Shown one piece after another: positions 42,692-51,424 of a stretch of 54,602 bases of DNA (position 1 is the first letter of the stretch; each line of letters begins with the position of its first letter). Origin of the DNA: CANJUD01 sp043750035 (lineage in GTDB: Bacteria > Bacteroidota > Bacteroidia > UKL13-3). Both the position numbers and the translations under genes were made by a program. The stretch covers positions 1 to 54,602 of the forward strand of contig JAYVCI010000041.1 of assembly GCA_043750035.1 (NCBI GenBank), written 5' to 3'. Under the pieces are notes generated by a model. It saw only the letters and a program-made list of their open reading frames with translations. It was not told the DNA's origin and did no database searches.

Positions 42692-42807
42692 TATCAAGTA
42701 GTAAGTATTTGGTACCGGCAATAGCAAATATGAGTGGAAGATATTAACCCCAAAGAATATAATGTTTAATACTATATACTCACAACTTGATACTAGCTAC
42801 TTGATAC
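42677..42807. repeat. 23-bp inverted repeat spanning the GT2 stop and the recO leader
   Basis: The arms 42677-42699 and 42785-42807 are perfect inverted complements, each made of two near-copies of GTATCAAGT. The left arm contains the GT2 stop codon. The right arm ends 4 bases before the recO ATG. It could terminate the upstream transcript or act on recO initiation. Confidence 0.7.
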
Positions 42808-42811
42808 TATA

Positions 42812-43540
42812 ATGGCAAGCGAAAAATCTAGGGGCATTATCATCAGTCACGTAAATTATAGTGAAACGAGTGTGGTGTGCAATATTTTTACCCGCGAACA
42901 TGGTTTGCTTGGGTTTATGATGAAAGGTTTGAGGAGAGGTAAGGGTGCTATTAAAAGTAGCCATATTATGCCGCTCAATTTGGTGGATATTATTTTTGAC
43001 AAAAAGCCCCACCAACAATTACTTACCCTCAAAGAATTGCACTGTAGCCCTTTATTAATGGGGCTTCATGGAGAAATTAGCAAAAATTCTTTATCCATAT
43101 TTATCAGTGAAGTATTACAGAAAACATTATATAAGGAACATATAGACCAAAGCTTGTTCGATCATTTGGAAAACAGTATTATATATATTAACCGAGTTCA
43201 AAATATCGCAAATTTGCCTTGCTATTTTCTGGTAAAACTAGCAATGTTTATGGGTTTTAAACCTAAGGGTGGGTGGCAGCAGGATGAGTTATTGATGCTG
43301 GATATTTTCGATGGAATATTTACCAATATAGTTAAGAAAGAACACCCGCAACTAACCGTAAATGCAAGCAGGTATGTATATAATTTGCTAAACAGCACCA
43401 TTGAACAACAGGAAGAACTGACAGAGCCTTACCAAATACGGCTAGAAGCTTTGGATGGTTTGGTGGCATATTTTCAGTTCCATATACTGAACCAAAAAAA
43501 ATTTATTTCCCACCAAATTTTACATGATATTTTAATATGA
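42812..43540 (+). CDS. recO: DNA repair protein RecO
   Basis: The 242-residue protein has the N-terminal OB domain (EKSRGIIISHVNYSETSVVC, FTREHGLLGFMMKGLRR) and a helical C-terminal domain without the zinc cysteines of some RecO forms. It loads RecA onto SSB-coated DNA in the RecFOR pathway. Length is typical for Bacteroidota. It overlaps the LMW phosphatase gene by 4 bases (ATGA). Confidence 0.88.
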   Translation: MASEKSRGIIISHVNYSETSVVCNIFTREHGLLGFMMKGLRRGKGAIKSSHIMPLNLVDIIFDKKPHQQLLTLKELHCSPLLMGLHGEISKNSLSIFISEVLQKTLYKEHIDQSLFDHLENSIIYINRVQNIANLPCYFLVKLAMFMGFKPKGGWQQDELLMLDIFDGIFTNIVKKEHPQLTVNASRYVYNLLNSTIEQQEELTEPYQIRLEALDGLVAYFQFHILNQKKFISHQILHDILI

Positions 43541-44007
43541 CCAAAGTTTTATTTGTGTGCCTCGGTAACATTTGCCGTTCGCCAATGGCAGAAGCTATTC
43601 TACAACATTATGCTGCGGAATTTGATTTGGACATATTATGCGACAGTGCAGGTACATCAAGCAACCACCTGGGTGAAAGGCTTGACAAACGGGCATTACA
43701 AAAACTTGAAGAATATGGCATTAAAGCTCCACATCGTGCATGCAAATTTTCAGTAGCTGATTTTAACAATTTTGATTATATATTTGCCATGGATAAACAG
43801 AACCTGGCAGACATCTTAAAAATGTGGGATAACAGCGGTTCTGCACAAATTATGTTAATGCGAGCACACGACCCAAAACCAGAAAACCAAGAAGTTCCAG
43901 ACCCCTGGTATGGTGATATGAACGATTTTGAACTTGTATATCAAATGCTCGATAGAACGATTTTGAACTTTTTGAATGCAAAACTTTTTATCTCAAACAA
44001 CCGTTAA
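43537..44007 (+). CDS. Low-molecular-weight protein-tyrosine phosphatase
   Basis: The 156-residue protein has the P-loop CLGNICRS with nucleophile C8 and R14, and the general acid Asp in VPDPWYGD near residue 127. It removes phosphate from tyrosine residues, in some bacteria on exopolysaccharide regulators. No tyrosine kinase gene is adjacent, so the target is unknown. Translation is coupled to recO by a 4-base overlap. Confidence 0.93.
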   Translation: MTKVLFVCLGNICRSPMAEAILQHYAAEFDLDILCDSAGTSSNHLGERLDKRALQKLEEYGIKAPHRACKFSVADFNNFDYIFAMDKQNLADILKMWDNSGSAQIMLMRAHDPKPENQEVPDPWYGDMNDFELVYQMLDRTILNFLNAKLFISNNR

Positions 44008-44032
44008 GATAATTTAACCAATTATAATAAAA

Positions 44033-44548
44033 ATGATACAAGAAGAACCAACAAGGCATAGCCCAGATAAACAGCACATTGAAGAGACAAAAAACGAGCA
44101 AAGCCTACCAGTAATTTTGTTTGTTGACGATGACGAAAGTAACCTAACCAGTTATGTAGGCAATTATAGAACACTTTTTAAAGTACATACTGCTATCAAT
44201 GGTGTGGAAGCCTTACTCAAGATGGAATGGCAGAGGTTTGATGTAGTGGTGTGCGACCAAAGGATGGAAGGAATGACGGGAATAGAGGTGATGAAAAATA
44301 TCGCAAATTTATATCCAGGCACTATTAGAATATTTGCTACCGGTTATGCCGATTATGAACATTTGATGGATGCCATTAATGAAGCAGGGGTATATAAATG
44401 TGTATTTAAGCCCATCAACCACGATAAATTATTGAGTTATTTGTACTCAGGTGCTAGTTTATCTAGGGCTTATCATGAGGGTAAACATATATTGGAGAAC
44501 TTGAAAGCAAAGCATAAAAAAATACACGAGGAGGATATAAAGGATTAG
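44033..44548 (+). CDS. Single-domain response regulator
   Basis: The 171-residue protein has a receiver domain at about 26-140: acidic D32-D34 (FVDDDES), phospho-acceptor D75 (VVCDQRM), T103 (FATGYAD) and K126 (FKPI). Only about 30 charged helical residues follow, with no DNA-binding or enzyme domain. It may act by protein-protein contact. No histidine kinase is nearby. The short N-terminus (1-25) is charged. Confidence 0.88.
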   Translation: MIQEEPTRHSPDKQHIEETKNEQSLPVILFVDDDESNLTSYVGNYRTLFKVHTAINGVEALLKMEWQRFDVVVCDQRMEGMTGIEVMKNIANLYPGTIRIFATGYADYEHLMDAINEAGVYKCVFKPINHDKLLSYLYSGASLSRAYHEGKHILENLKAKHKKIHEEDIKD

Positions 44549-44633
44549 GCTGCCCCACATACTTTCTTCATCTATTTACCGATGCGAGAATAAACTCAAA
44601 ATACTGCCTAAATGGTACCTGTATAAATTTCAG

Positions 44634-44641
44634 TATATTTG
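44634..44641 (+). promoter_or_regulatory. Minus-7 box before the GH-like gene
   Basis: TATATTTG lies 10 bases before the ATG at 44652, leaving almost no leader. No clear TTG partner was found. Confidence 0.4.
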
Positions 44642-44651
44642 CAAATTAGTA

Positions 44652-46439
44652 ATGCAAAAACTATTTTTATTATCACGTTTTATTGTCATAATGTTATGCG
44701 GTCTGCCTTGTCAATTACAGGCACAAAGCCCTGGCAATGATTTCAGGATAGGGATATTTGGCACCAGCTTGGGGTGGTATTATAGCGATAGCTTGGGTTA
44801 TGTGCCCTATAGTGAACCTTATGTAAATGACAGCTATTATTCCAGTGTTCTTAATGTGCTTGCAGCGGATGGTTTCAATACGTATGTGCGTTACGAGGCT
44901 TGCTCATCGGGCATGCGTGAAAATTATTTAAGACAAGAGTTGTTGTTGGCGAAAAAAATGGGCATGAAAATGCATGTGGGTTTGGGCTATTATTTTAAAC
45001 CTACGCTGGTAAAAGACACTTTCTATGGCAAGGGGGAAAATATATATGATGCATGTGGGTCTGGCGTATTGCCACAAGAAAGTGCCGAAGAAAAAGGATT
45101 ATATAGAATAGACTATCATAGTTATTTCGATAATATATTTTCAAAAAGTCCGTATAAAGATGCAGTATGGGGCTATCACTTAGCCGAAGAAGCCGAATAC
45201 TGCCACTTGCAGCACAGGGGCAACGATTGCAAGGGTTTTGCAGGGTGGGCAGAATTTGAAGCAAGCAGCACCACCTGTAATGGTTTCAATTCGCAATTCC
45301 CTTATTATTGTAAATGCGAGACCCCGCCCGAAAATGTATTGATGGCAAAAAACTATTTCAGAAACTTGCTTGCCACTAATCAGGTTTTTGACCATCACTT
45401 TATCACCATGCCTGCCATACACAGCAAATCTATCAACGACAATTCTTACGACGATAATAAAAGTATATATGATTCTGTCACCCATAAATGGTCGGGATTT
45501 AATTCGCAGGATTATATAAAGTTTATGGACCAAAAAGAAGATGTGGTATTTGAAGGTTCATATACTCCCGTGGGCAACAGGATAAAAAAAACCAGGGAAA
45601 AATATAAGAACATATTTATTAACCAATATCATTATTTGGGTCAATACAAATCAATTGATTATGCCAAAAAGTATTGTAATAATGTACATAAAGTTATAGG
45701 TATAGGAAATGCTTGGTATGCCGATGGCAGTGGGTATTTGAACAATTACCATTTGGATACCAGTATCAAAAATGCGAATTGGTTTTGGTTTCAGGCTTAT
45801 ACTTCTGTCATACACGGGGCTAACGGAATCTGGTTTTGGTGGCTGCACGATATGTGGCAAAAAGATGAAAACCCCAATGTGTGGGACAATACCAAAGACA
45901 CCGCCCGGTATGACCGAGCCAATTTCCCCAAACTATATAAAAACTATGTGAGCAAATTAAGCAGGCAACTAAAATATTTAGTCAGTTTGGATTTAATATC
46001 TACACAAGCCAATACCATACTAATGGGAAAAACAGACCATGCTGATACCAACTATATAATACCACCAGCAAAAAAATATATTAAGGGTTTAACAAAAGAG
46101 TATAAAAGTGAAAATTATGGACTGCGTTATACGATAAGAACAAATGGAGAGAATGTAATTATGATTATCTCAAACCCTTTGTATAAGGCTGTTTCAACAA
46201 CTTTAGATTTTTCTAAAATAAAGAATGTGATAATTAATAGTTCGGATAGTATATATATGGTATTTGAAGAAAAGAACCCAGTTTCAAAGAAAAAATACAA
46301 GATAGCTAAAGGAGAATTTGTATATAATGAAGACAGGTTTAATAACTATAGTATACCCCTCAAAAAAGGGAAAGTAAAGTTGGACTTTGGACCATTGGAT
46401 GTCCATGTGTTGTGGTTTGGGTCGTTGCCTACTAAATAG
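44652..46439 (+). CDS. Exported glycoside-hydrolase-like protein
   Basis: The 595-residue protein has a signal peptide (cleavage near LQAQ, residue 25). A TIM-barrel-like domain follows: FRIGIFGTSLGWYYSDSLG, FNTYVRYEACSSG, MKMHVGLGYYF, VWGYHLAEEAEYCH and IWFWWLHDMWQ. The C-terminal beta domain ends DVHVLWFG. The double Glu in HLAEEAEY stands where a catalytic acid would be in clan GH-A-like folds. I cannot name the family. A secreted polysaccharide-degrading enzyme or a carbohydrate-binding protein is likely. Confidence 0.6.
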   Translation: MQKLFLLSRFIVIMLCGLPCQLQAQSPGNDFRIGIFGTSLGWYYSDSLGYVPYSEPYVNDSYYSSVLNVLAADGFNTYVRYEACSSGMRENYLRQELLLAKKMGMKMHVGLGYYFKPTLVKDTFYGKGENIYDACGSGVLPQESAEEKGLYRIDYHSYFDNIFSKSPYKDAVWGYHLAEEAEYCHLQHRGNDCKGFAGWAEFEASSTTCNGFNSQFPYYCKCETPPENVLMAKNYFRNLLATNQVFDHHFITMPAIHSKSINDNSYDDNKSIYDSVTHKWSGFNSQDYIKFMDQKEDVVFEGSYTPVGNRIKKTREKYKNIFINQYHYLGQYKSIDYAKKYCNNVHKVIGIGNAWYADGSGYLNNYHLDTSIKNANWFWFQAYTSVIHGANGIWFWWLHDMWQKDENPNVWDNTKDTARYDRANFPKLYKNYVSKLSRQLKYLVSLDLISTQANTILMGKTDHADTNYIIPPAKKYIKGLTKEYKSENYGLRYTIRTNGENVIMIISNPLYKAVSTTLDFSKIKNVIINSSDSIYMVFEEKNPVSKKKYKIAKGEFVYNEDRFNNYSIPLKKGKVKLDFGPLDVHVLWFGSLPTK

Positions 46440-46478
46440 TCTATACAAAGATCAGATGGATATTATAATGTTGTATAA

Positions 46479-46952
46479 CTAAACCGACCTACATTCTGGC
46501 TGGTGTACCACAGGGAAATTGCACGAGTTTGCAATAAAACAACGTTCTCGGGCTGCATTGTGCAACTCATTGGTTCGGTCTACCATGCTTGCCTCAGCTA
46601 CTGTTACCATTGGGCTTAGCAGCACTTCAATAAATTTACCACCGCCCCCATTATGGCTTTCGGTCATCAATCCTATGGCATGGTCGCGGTACTCGGTTAC
46701 TATAATACCTGCATCGGCACACAAGTGCAAATACCAGAGCATGTGGCAAGATGAAAGTGCAGATAAAAACAGGTCTTCGGGATTGTATTTATTGGGGTCG
46801 CCACGGAAAGGGGCATCGGCACTGCAATACAAATGAGGTTTATTTTCGCAAATTAGTGTATAATCTCTCCTGTATGCAGTATAATCTGTGGTTCCTTGGC
46901 CATTGTTGCCAGTCCAAATAATGTCGAGTTGGTAGGTGTGTGATTTTATCAT
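46479..46952 (-). CDS. OsmC-family protein
   Basis: The 157-residue protein has the family pattern with the reactive Cys pair: LSALSSCHMLWYLHLC (about residue 68) and RCFIANSCNFPV (about residue 135). OsmC/Ohr proteins reduce organic peroxides. It has the longer loop after AYRRDYTLI and lacks an Ohr-specific signature I can recognise, so OsmC-like is the safer name. It is convergent with the GH-like gene and follows the ABC gene on the same strand, 92 bp away. Confidence 0.85.
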   Translation of the reverse strand: MIKSHTYQLDIIWTGNNGQGTTDYTAYRRDYTLICENKPHLYCSADAPFRGDPNKYNPEDLFLSALSSCHMLWYLHLCADAGIIVTEYRDHAIGLMTESHNGGGGKFIEVLLSPMVTVAEASMVDRTNELHNAARERCFIANSCNFPVVHQPECRSV

Positions 46953-47012
46953 AATAATTACGAATTAAAACCGCGAAGGCGGAATAAATTACGAATTACG
47001 AATTTTTTGGGG
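46953..47012. repeat. ATTACGAATT short tandem repeat with small hairpin
   Basis: Copies of AATTACGAATT occur at both ends of a 12-base GC hairpin (CCGCGAAGGCGG). It sits between the OsmC start and the ABC exporter stop. It seems to be a small mobile or slipped-strand repeat. Confidence 0.4.
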
Positions 47013-47044
47013 AGAAAAACAAATATTTTTCTATATTTTTTATA

Positions 47045-48934
47045 TCATACTTCTGCCCCCACAAATTGCATCTGGTACAAATTATAATAGGCTCCTTGTT
47101 TCTTTAATAAGTCTTCATGGTTGCCACGTTCAATTATTCTCCCTTGGTCCATCACCATAATTTCGTGGGCTTTTCTAATAGTGCTGAGGCGGTGGGCTAT
47201 CACAATGCTGGTGCGGCCTTCCATCAATATGCCAATTGCTTTTTGTATCATTTGCTCGGCCACGCTATCTATTGATGAAGTTGCTTCGTCCAATATTAGT
47301 ATATCAGGATTTGCAAGCATGGTTCTTACAAAAGCTATCAGTTGTCTTTGACCCGTACTTAATGTTGCACCACGTTCATGCACATGTTCCAAATATCCTT
47401 TTTGCAAGCTGGAAATAAAATCATGAATGCCTGCCAATTTACAAGCTTTTTCTACTGTTTCCTGTTGTACATTTTCGTCAAACAAAGTTAAGTTATCTAA
47501 TATAGTTCCTGAGAAAAGATATACATCTTGCATCACCACACTAATGCGTGAACGCAAGCATTGCAAATCAAATTCCTCCACAGGTATATCATCTATATAT
47601 ATGTTGCCGGTATAGCCGGTATAAAAACGATTCACCAAACCAATCACAGAAGATTTTCCAGCACCTGTTGCCCCCACAATGGCAAGGGTTTTACCGGGCA
47701 TCACTTCAAAACTTATATCATTCAAAACAGGTTGCCCTTCATTATAAGAAAATTTCACATGCTCAAATTTCACATGCCCTTTTAGTTTATCTTTTATAAT
47801 AGCTCCACCAGTTTCAACTACATCTTCTTCTTCCAATAATTTAAATATCCGATCACCAGCAACCATTCCCATTTGCAAAGTATTAAACCTATCAGCCAAC
47901 TGACGGATGGGTCTGAAAAACTGGTTGATGAGCATGATAAAACCAGTAAGCAAACCCAGTGTAGCTTCATTGGTGGCAAGGGTATTAAATTTCAACCCAT
48001 ACCATACAATTAATGCAGTAGAAAGTGCCGTTATAATTTCCACCACCGGAAAAAACAGGGCGTAAGCAAATACACCCCGGTTTTGTGCATTGCGGTGCGA
48101 ATCATTTATTTTTTCAAACTTATCATATTCCTTTTTCTGCTGTCCGAATATTTGCACTATCTGCATGCCTTGTATATGTTCTTGCACAAAGGTGTTGAGT
48201 TGTGTAACCCTCGTGCGTATTTCGTTGAACGATGCGTTAACGGCATTTTTAAATACATAACCTGCGTAAAATAAAAACGGCAATACGGTAAGACAAACCA
48301 AAGTAAGTTTCCAATCCTTATAAAACATCAAGGCCAAAATGAAAACTATTTGCAGCAGGTCGCCCAAAATACTTACCGCTCCTTCGGCAAATACCTCTGC
48401 CAAAGTTTCGAGGTCACTGATAGAGCGAGTTACAAGTGTGCCCACAGGGGTTTGGTCGAGTTTGGACAACTTGTAGCTGCTTATAAAATTAAACACCCTT
48501 ACCCTTAAAGTTTTAATCACATCTTGCCCCACCATCGTGGTAAAATATCCTTGAATAAATTGCACCACAGTTTGAAACAACAGCAAACCAATCATCAGCA
48601 TAGTGAGCTGCCACAGGCCTACTGAATCTTTGCTTACCACATAATCATCAATCGCAATTTGGGTAAGGTGTGCCCGTAGCGGGTTGAGTACCGACATTAA
48701 AATGGTGGCTATAATAGCGGTGAAGAACAAGCCCCTGTAAGGAAGAGCAAGTTTATATATCTTGCCAAGCAAGCTCAGGTCGAACTTTTTTTTATTTTTT
48801 TTTGGCTCCGTCAAGGGTATTGTTATTGATTTATTTTTTTGAATAAAATTTAAAACTTTGCAAAAATCGGTAATTAGGGTTGTTTTGGTTTTAGAAAAAT
48901 TGCATAATATTGCAGCAAATAATTTTATATACAT
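47045..48934 (-). CDS. MsbA-like ABC exporter (fused permease and ATPase)
   Basis: The 629-residue protein has six transmembrane helices from about residue 70 to 370. The ATPase domain follows: Walker A VGATGAGKSS, signature LSTGQRQLIA, Walker B LILDEATSS and H-loop IAHRLST. It is a homodimeric half-transporter of the MsbA/YheI type for lipids or drugs. The ATG at 48934 would overlap the gcvH start on the other strand; a TTG at 48814 (before TEPKKNKKKFD) is the alternative. The N-terminal 40 residues are not conserved-looking, so the TTG start is quite possible. Confidence 0.93.
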   Translation of the reverse strand: MYIKLFAAILCNFSKTKTTLITDFCKVLNFIQKNKSITIPLTEPKKNKKKFDLSLLGKIYKLALPYRGLFFTAIIATILMSVLNPLRAHLTQIAIDDYVVSKDSVGLWQLTMLMIGLLLFQTVVQFIQGYFTTMVGQDVIKTLRVRVFNFISSYKLSKLDQTPVGTLVTRSISDLETLAEVFAEGAVSILGDLLQIVFILALMFYKDWKLTLVCLTVLPFLFYAGYVFKNAVNASFNEIRTRVTQLNTFVQEHIQGMQIVQIFGQQKKEYDKFEKINDSHRNAQNRGVFAYALFFPVVEIITALSTALIVWYGLKFNTLATNEATLGLLTGFIMLINQFFRPIRQLADRFNTLQMGMVAGDRIFKLLEEEDVVETGGAIIKDKLKGHVKFEHVKFSYNEGQPVLNDISFEVMPGKTLAIVGATGAGKSSVIGLVNRFYTGYTGNIYIDDIPVEEFDLQCLRSRISVVMQDVYLFSGTILDNLTLFDENVQQETVEKACKLAGIHDFISSLQKGYLEHVHERGATLSTGQRQLIAFVRTMLANPDILILDEATSSIDSVAEQMIQKAIGILMEGRTSIVIAHRLSTIRKAHEIMVMDQGRIIERGNHEDLLKKQGAYYNLYQMQFVGAEV

Positions 48935-49313
48935 GAATTTTCCAGAAAACCTCCGCTATACCAACGACCACGAGTGGGTTCGTGTGGAAGGCGACGTAGC
49001 TATTGTAGGCGTTACCGATTTTGCCCAACGTGAATTGGGCGATATTGTGTTTGTTGAAATCGAATCGGCAGGCAAAACTTTGAAGCAACACGAAATCTTT
49101 GGCAGCGTAGAAGCCGTAAAAACGGTTTCCGATTTGTTTATGCCCGTAAGTGGTGAAGTGACAGAGGTAAACAAAGGCCTCGACTCCACTCCTGAATCGA
49201 TCAACAGCGACCCCTATGGCGAAGGCTGGATGGTGAAAATAAAAATGAGCAATCCCGCTGAGTGCGATGCCCTGCTTACTTCAGAGGCTTATGCGGCTGT
49301 GGTGGGTGTGTAA
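48933..49313 (+). CDS. gcvH: Glycine cleavage system H protein
   Basis: The 126-residue protein has the lipoyl Lys K63 in GSVEAVKTVSDLFMPVSGEV. It begins MNFPENLRYTNDHEWV, the normal start. GcvH shuttles aminomethyl groups in glycine cleavage. Its ATG overlaps the ATG of the ABC gene head-to-head, if that start is right. It is often followed by vanZ in Bacteroidota; here three genes intervene. Confidence 0.96.
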   Translation: MNFPENLRYTNDHEWVRVEGDVAIVGVTDFAQRELGDIVFVEIESAGKTLKQHEIFGSVEAVKTVSDLFMPVSGEVTEVNKGLDSTPESINSDPYGEGWMVKIKMSNPAECDALLTSEAYAAVVGV

Positions 49314-49425
49314 TATCAGAGTAAAAAAAATGAGCAGACCTGTTTCACCCGAAGCAGTATTTCTGCGTATACGAAATAAAACAAAATAACTGTTAATAAT
49401 TAGAATAAATTATAATCAGTAACAT

Positions 49426-49433
49426 TATATTCG
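49426..49433 (+). promoter_or_regulatory. Near-consensus minus-7 box of the three-gene cassette
   Basis: TATATTCG differs in one base from TAnnTTTG and ends 4 bases before the TIGR04255 gene's ATG. It suggests the cassette has its own, nearly leaderless promoter. It is weak evidence. Confidence 0.3.
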
Positions 49434-49437
49434 CATA

Positions 49438-50172
49438 ATGAATTATCCCAATGCCCCAATACGTGAAGCTCTTTTTGATATTAGGGTAAACAGTATAAAT
49501 ATCAAAAAAACGGAAGATTTACTTGAATTAAAAGAAATAATTAAGATTGATTTTCCAGAATTGAAATTAATACATCAATTCACTAGTAAAATTCAGATTT
49601 CGGTGGATAAGCCACCTGAAGGGGAGTCTCAATCTGACTTATCAGGATATGTATTTATTTCAGAAGATAAAACAAGACAATTGCAGGTGAAAATTGATGG
49701 GATAACCCTTAATATCTTAAAACCATACGAGAACTGGGAAAAACATTTTACATATTTTATTGAAATATGGAATAAATATAATGAACTCTTCTCTCCTAAC
49801 AGCATAACACGAATAGCCACAAGATTTATAAATAGGATTGAGATACCGATGCCACTGAACAATTTCCAAGAATATATTGTTAACACGCCTCCTATTCCTA
49901 AATGCTTGCCTCAAGTATTTGCCTCATTTTTTATGCAAACTCAAATACCATGCAATATAGAAGGGGCAAATAGAAATGCTATTATTTCAGAAACTATTGA
50001 ACCTATAACAAATGATATACTGCCATTTATTTTAGACATTGATGTCTTTCAAGTGTTAGATGTTCAAAACAAAGATAATAACTTGATCAAAAATTTTAAT
50101 GAGATTCGCATATTGGAAAATGAGATTTTCGAAAACTGTATAACTGATAAAACAAGAAATTTATTTTTATGA
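49438..50172 (+). CDS. TIGR04255 family protein
   Basis: The 244-residue protein begins NYPNAPIREALFDIRV, the TIGR04255 opening (hydrophobic, then P-x-x-E-A-x-F-D-I-R). It continues with QVKIDGITLNILKPYENWEKH and ARFINRIEIPM. The family is scattered, uncharacterised and often in accessory regions. No catalytic motif is visible. Its stop overlaps the next start by 4 bases (ATGA), so it is the first gene of a coupled cassette. Confidence 0.8.
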   Translation: MNYPNAPIREALFDIRVNSINIKKTEDLLELKEIIKIDFPELKLIHQFTSKIQISVDKPPEGESQSDLSGYVFISEDKTRQLQVKIDGITLNILKPYENWEKHFTYFIEIWNKYNELFSPNSITRIATRFINRIEIPMPLNNFQEYIVNTPPIPKCLPQVFASFFMQTQIPCNIEGANRNAIISETIEPITNDILPFILDIDVFQVLDVQNKDNNLIKNFNEIRILENEIFENCITDKTRNLFL

Positions 50173-50597
50173 TAAAATATTTGTATCCTGATATGAATAG
50201 GGAATCAGTGGCTGTTTCAGTAGAAGCACAATTTGTGACACAAAATTATGAAAGCAGCAGATATCTCTTTATGAAAAATAGTCTATATGTGCAAGAAATG
50301 TATAAAGTACAACTAAAGGAAAAATTTGAATACTATACTTCTGTTTGGACTAATGAGACTATGTTTTCATCTAGCATTCACGAAATAATAAATAACTCAG
50401 CGTATCGTTCAATAGTAGGGCTTGGGAAAGATGTTATACCTTTTATTATTGATGAATTAAAAAAGGAAGACAACCATTGGTTTTATGCATTGGAAGCATT
50501 GACGGGTCAAAACCCTATTAAAAAGGAACATCGTGGGTTTATAAAATTGATGAAATCTGATTGGATTGAATGGGCTGAGAAAAACAATAAAAAATGA
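50169..50597 (+). CDS. Cassette gene 2, uncharacterised 142-residue protein
   Basis: The 142-residue protein ends in a conserved-looking segment: SIVGLGKDVIPFIIDELKKEDNHWFYALEALTGQNP, then HRGFIKLMKSDWIEWAEKN. I have no named family for it, but this pattern recurs in small proteins linked to DUF7689-like genes. No enzyme motif is evident. It overlaps both neighbours by 4 bases (ATGA). Confidence 0.75.
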   Translation: MIKYLYPDMNRESVAVSVEAQFVTQNYESSRYLFMKNSLYVQEMYKVQLKEKFEYYTSVWTNETMFSSSIHEIINNSAYRSIVGLGKDVIPFIIDELKKEDNHWFYALEALTGQNPIKKEHRGFIKLMKSDWIEWAEKNNKK

Positions 50598-51016
50598 CGT
50601 TGACACATCAAGCATTTCCTAATACTTTCATTGAACCATTTATTATTACAAGCCCACAAACGATAAACTACAATTGTATCGCATGGGCTTATGGGGATGA
50701 CACAAAATGGTATTGGCCTGTTGGTAACTATTATTGGCCTAGTGAAATTCCTTGTGAGTTAAAAACTGAGTATTTTATTTTGTTATTTGAAAAAATTGGA
50801 TTTCGAGTTTGTGAAAGTAGTGATTTGGAAATGGGATTCCATAAAATTGCTATATACTGTGATAATTTAGGAACCCCAACGCATGCAGCAAGACAATTGA
50901 CAACTGGTAAATGGACAAGTAAGTTAGGTCCGCAACATGATGTCGAACACACTATTTTTTCTATGAGTGATGGTTATTATGGGAATGCGGGAATATTTAT
51001 GAAAAGGAAAGACTAG
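50594..51016 (+). CDS. Cassette gene 3, DUF7689-like protein
   Basis: The 140-residue protein has NYNCIAWAYGDD (C28), then KIAIYCDNLGTPTHAARQLTTG (H97) and WTSKLGPQHDVEHT (H115, H119). The Cys-His order and the context recall NlpC/P60-like or transglutaminase-like folds, so an enzyme is possible. That is inference. It is the last gene of the coupled cassette; the next gene is vanZ, 36 bp on. Confidence 0.78.
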   Translation: MTLTHQAFPNTFIEPFIITSPQTINYNCIAWAYGDDTKWYWPVGNYYWPSEIPCELKTEYFILLFEKIGFRVCESSDLEMGFHKIAIYCDNLGTPTHAARQLTTGKWTSKLGPQHDVEHTIFSMSDGYYGNAGIFMKRKD

Positions 51017-51052
51017 TCCAAGTTTTATGTACACTAATTTATTGGGTATATT

Positions 51053-51424
51053 ATGAGCAATGCAAAGCTCTCCATTCTGTATGCATCGTTATGGTTTGTA
51101 TTCATGTTTACCTTATGCAGCTTCCCCGGCAATCAAATACCCAATTTCGAATTCCTAAACCATATAAGTTTTGATAAAATTATTCACCTCGGTATGTTTG
51201 CTGTGCAAATGGGTTTAATACAGCGAACGTTTTATCTAAATAATATTCCAGTAAAAACATATATAATACCCATAGCCGAGCTACTCATCATTTGGGGCAT
51301 CACGCTGGAGTATATGCAAACTACCTTTTTTATCAACCGCTTTGGCGAATGGGTGGATGTGGTAGCGAATAGTTTGGGGGTTATAACAGGGAGTTATATA
51401 GCAAATAAAATATATACAATATGA
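51053..51424 (+). CDS. VanZ-like membrane protein
   Basis: The 123-residue protein has about four transmembrane segments, with LCSFPGNQIP early and then FDKIIHLGMFAVQM, the VanZ His-containing helix, and EYMQTTFFINRFGEWVDVVANSLGVITG. VanZ-like proteins are uncharacterised, with some links to teicoplanin resistance and envelope lipids. The start of the next gene overlaps its stop by 4 bases (ATGA). Confidence 0.85.
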   Translation: MSNAKLSILYASLWFVFMFTLCSFPGNQIPNFEFLNHISFDKIIHLGMFAVQMGLIQRTFYLNNIPVKTYIIPIAELLIIWGITLEYMQTTFFINRFGEWVDVVANSLGVITGSYIANKIYTI

